From JAAOYC01 sp036481345 (GTDB lineage Archaea; Nanobdellota; Nanobdellia; Woesearchaeales; WJKL01), in assembly GCA_036481345.1 (NCBI GenBank), contig JAZGHU010000005.1, forward strand, positions 1 through 22,130: a stretch of 22,130 bases of DNA, given 5' to 3'. Below the pieces are notes generated by a model. It was not told where the DNA came from and ran no database searches. It worked only from the letters and a program-made list of their open reading frames with translations. Positions 19,924-22,130 of the stretch are shown piece by piece (the stretch's first letter is position 1; each line of letters starts with the position of its first letter). Made by a program: the position numbers and the translations under genes.

Positions 19924-21600
19924 ATGACATTAAAAGAATCAATCAAAAAATATGCACTACAAAACGCTGTTCAGTTTGAAGGAAAAGCAAATCCAGGAGC
20001 AGTTATTGGCAAATTATTAGCAGAAGATCCTAAATTAAAAAGCAAGATGCAGGATGTTGCTAAAGAAGTCAATATGATTATCAAAGAAATCAATAGCCTA
20101 TCTTTAGAAGAACAGCAGGAACAAGTTAAAAATTATAAATTTACTAAAAAGAAAATTGTTAAGAAAGAAGGTTTGCCAGCATTAAAAAATCCAAAAAAAG
20201 TTGTTATGAGAATGGCCCCATCTCCTTCCGGACCTATGCACTTAGGCCATGCTTATCCCTTATCATTAAATTCAGAATACTGCAGAAAATATAAAGGAAA
20301 ATTTATCCTGAGGATTGAAGATACAAATCCTGAAAACATCTACGAACCAGCTTATGGAATGATTCCAGAAGAAGCAAAATGGCTTACAAAAGATAATGTC
20401 AAAGAAGTTATTATTCAATCTGATAGAGTAGGGCTTTATTATGATTATGCAGAACAATTAGTAAATGCAGGAGCAGCATATGTTTGTGAATGCGCTCCAG
20501 ATCAATTTAGAGAATTGATATTTGATAAAAAAGCATGTCCTGACAGAGATTTAAGCATCAAAGAACAGCAAAAAAGATATGCAAATATGTTCAGCAGTTA
20601 CAAACCAGGAGAAGCTGTTTTAAGATTAAAGACAGATATTCAGCATAAGAATCCAGCTATGAGAGATTTCCCATTGATGAGAATAAATGAGCATCCGCAT
20701 CCAAGAACAAAAACAGAACATAGAGTTTGGCCTTTGATGAATCTTTCTGTTGTTGTTGATGATATTGAACTTGGAATGACTCACATAGTCAGAGCAAAAG
20801 ACCATATGGATAATGCTAAAAGACAAGAATATATCTACAAATATCTAAAAAAACCAATTCCAGAAACAGTTTTTGTTGGAAAGATCAATTTTACTGACTT
20901 AAAATTAAGTGCATCTAAAACCAAAGAAGCTATTCAAGAAAAGAAATTTGAAGATTGGTCAGACATCAGACTGCCATTTTTAGCTGCTTTGAAAAGAAGA
21001 GGCTATCAGCCAGATGCTTTTATCAAGTATGCATTAGATGTTGGTGTCTCACAAAATGACAAATCTGTCTCAAAAGAGGAATTTTTCAAAGCATTAAATC
21101 ATTTTAATAAAGAAGTTTTAGATTCTGTTTCAAACAGATATTTCTTTATCATCAATCCAAAAGAGATTACAGTTCAAGGAGCCCCTAATCAAGACGTTGA
21201 ACTAGACTTACATCCTGATTATCCAAAAAAAGGAAAAAGAAAATTCAAAGTTCAAGACAAATTCTATATTGCTGAAGAAGATTTCAAAGCAATAAAAGAA
21301 AATGAATTAATAAGATTGATGGACTGCCTTAACTTCATCAAAAAAGGAAATAAGTTCATATTTGATTCTTTAGAATATGAAAAATACAAAGCAAAAGGAA
21401 AAAAGATAATACATTGGCTTCCAAAAGGAGAATCTTTAGTCCAAGCTAGCTTGCTGATGCCTGATAAAACTCTGATCAATGGAATAGCTGAAAAAGATAT
21501 CAAAACATTGAAAAAAGGAGACATTGTCCAGTTTGAAAGAGTTGGTTTTGTCAGATTAGATGACAAAAAGAAATTAGTCTTCTGGTATGGACATAGGTAA
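19924..21600 (+). CDS. gltX: Glutamyl-tRNA synthetase, archaeal type
   Basis: Charges tRNA-Glu with glutamate; archaeal forms usually also charge tRNA-Gln, which is then amidated. The 558 residues begin with the helical archaeal/eukaryotic N-terminal extension (1-90). Then come the class I site APSPSGPMHLGHA (98-110, HLGH at 106-109), ILRIEDTNP (128-136), the LMRINEHPHPRTKTEHRVWPLMNLSVVVDD block, and LSASK (328-332) in place of KMSKS. The C-terminal beta-barrel anticodon-binding part is archaeal/GlnRS-like rather than the bacterial helical cage. No truncation. It is single and leaderless. Confidence 0.97.
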   Translation: MTLKESIKKYALQNAVQFEGKANPGAVIGKLLAEDPKLKSKMQDVAKEVNMIIKEINSLSLEEQQEQVKNYKFTKKKIVKKEGLPALKNPKKVVMRMAPSPSGPMHLGHAYPLSLNSEYCRKYKGKFILRIEDTNPENIYEPAYGMIPEEAKWLTKDNVKEVIIQSDRVGLYYDYAEQLVNAGAAYVCECAPDQFRELIFDKKACPDRDLSIKEQQKRYANMFSSYKPGEAVLRLKTDIQHKNPAMRDFPLMRINEHPHPRTKTEHRVWPLMNLSVVVDDIELGMTHIVRAKDHMDNAKRQEYIYKYLKKPIPETVFVGKINFTDLKLSASKTKEAIQEKKFEDWSDIRLPFLAALKRRGYQPDAFIKYALDVGVSQNDKSVSKEEFFKALNHFNKEVLDSVSNRYFFIINPKEITVQGAPNQDVELDLHPDYPKKGKRKFKVQDKFYIAEEDFKAIKENELIRLMDCLNFIKKGNKFIFDSLEYEKYKAKGKKIIHWLPKGESLVQASLLMPDKTLINGIAEKDIKTLKKGDIVQFERVGFVRLDDKKKLVFWYGHR

Positions 21601-21634
21601 AAACTTTTTAAAGGATAAGCTATTTCTTGTTTAT

Positions 21635-22003
21635 ATGATAAAAGATTATGTTGCATTAGAACCAGTATGGTTAAAAGAAGAAGAATGTTTAGATTTAATT
21701 GAGAGGGTTGTTAATGAAAAAAAACTTGTTTATGGTGGCGGCCAAAAAGAAGCTAATTTAGCTGGTATTTTAATTGAAGGATATTTGGCCATACAATATA
21801 GATTTGTAACTCATCAATCTGGTACAAATCCTAGCGGCAGAAATTATGTGCGTTTATTATTAAAAGATGGTCGTCATTCTAAAGCTGAAGAAAATGATAG
21901 AGCCCAACAAAAGTTTGTAAAAGAAGTTAAAGATCATATTCTTATGAATTATCTTGAAATCCAAACTACAGAGTTTGCTTCAATGACTGGCTCAGATGCT
22001 TGA
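21635..22003 (+). CDS. Small orphan protein, 122 residues
   Basis: Not recognised. Mixed charged protein with a GGGQKEANLAGILIEGYLAIQYRFVTHQSG segment and a YVRLLLKDG strand, then a helix. The frame extends back to an ATG at 21587 inside gltX, but the ATG at 21635 lies about 27 bases after a TATA-like CTTTTTAAAGG (21604-21614), so a leaderless start at 21635 (MIKDYVALEPVWL) is chosen. No membrane segment or known motif. Confidence 0.68.
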   Translation: MIKDYVALEPVWLKEEECLDLIERVVNEKKLVYGGGQKEANLAGILIEGYLAIQYRFVTHQSGTNPSGRNYVRLLLKDGRHSKAEENDRAQQKFVKEVKDHILMNYLEIQTTEFASMTGSDA

Positions 22004-22020
22004 ATTCTTAACTCTCAGCC

Positions 22021-22037
22021 GAAAAGCTTATATATGA
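22021..22037 (+). promoter_or_regulatory. Core promoter of the last gene
   Basis: GAAAAGCTTATATATGA is identical over 17 bases to the promoter at 12684-12700. A ribosome site GAGGTG (22067-22072) lies 7 bases before the ATG. Confidence 0.55.
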
Positions 22038-22079
22038 GATACCAATTGATTTTATTATAATATTGCGAGGTGCATATCA

Positions 22080-22130
22080 ATGTTAGTAGTAAAAGCAAAA
22101 ATCAAAAGTGTAATCCCAGGATATAATGTT
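22080..22130 (+). CDS. Start of a gene, probably DUF1931-type histone-fold protein, cut by the window edge
   Basis: Only 17 codons are visible: MLVVKAKIKSVIPGYNV. The opening MLVVK+ followed by a short helix and NV resembles the N-terminus of DUF1931 proteins, small histone-fold proteins of archaea and some bacteria. The rest is outside the window, so this is a guess. The start is firm: ATG with Shine-Dalgarno GAGGTG and a good TATA box upstream. Confidence 0.45.
   Translation, partial: MLVVKAKIKSVIPGYNV

Noticed and set aside
1..22130. CRISPR array, insertion sequence, prophage or integrated element
   Set aside because: No regular repeats, transposase, integrase or terminal inverted repeats were seen; base composition looks even.

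Overview
The window looks like chromosomal DNA of a small-genome archaeon, most likely a DPANN lineage such as Woesearchaeota or Pacearchaeota. The lineage call is an inference. It rests on an archaeal-type glutamyl-tRNA synthetase, a minimal archaeal histone, two tRNA genes with bulge-helix-bulge introns, TATA boxes about 25-30 bases upstream of start codons (many mRNAs look leaderless), strong AT richness, and short genes packed on both strands. No insertion sequence, CRISPR array or phage gene was seen.

Layout. 1-3.2 kb: the end of an MFS transporter, overlapping by 4 bases queA (queuosine synthesis), then PRPP synthetase. 3.3-5.4 kb: an acidic orphan protein and a VPS4-like AAA ATPase with two N-terminal MIT/TPR-like repeats, then a 52-residue ORF. 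5.4-7.7 kb: an acyl-carrier-like protein and queH (the last step of queuosine synthesis) on the minus strand, divergent from a beta-CASP nuclease. 7.7-10.7 kb: four orphan proteins. 10.7-11.5 kb: a 14-codon, phenylalanine-rich leader ORF ahead of a prephenate dehydratase-like gene, converging on an intron-containing tRNA with anticodon CAT. 11.5-13.6 kb: an orphan gene with a leader of broken micro-ORFs, divergent from a TrmB-like regulator. 13.6-15.6 kb: an HD-CYTH-HIT operon preceded by a tRNA-Ala(GGC) whose T-loop is interrupted by a 19-base intron. 15.6-17.6 kb: a GNAT acetyltransferase, cold-shock protein, deoxyribosyltransferase-like protein, small winged-helix-like protein and histone. 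17.7-19.8 kb: a radical SAM protein paired with an Fe-S HhH-GPD glycosylase-like protein. 19.9 kb to the end: gltX, an orphan, and the start of a probable DUF1931 histone-fold gene.

Most notable points. (1) The tRNA-Ala(GGC) has a perfect BHB intron at position 59/60; the gene overlaps the longest reading frame of the HD gene and is easily missed by annotation. (2) A pheL-like leader peptide precedes a prephenate dehydratase that lacks the ACT feedback domain. (3) Two consecutive enzymes of queuosine synthesis occur in an apparent archaeon, where archaeosine is the expected deazaguanine modification. (4) Two gene pairs, the acidic protein with the VPS4-like ATPase and the radical SAM protein with the HhH-GPD protein, look like small uncharacterised modules.
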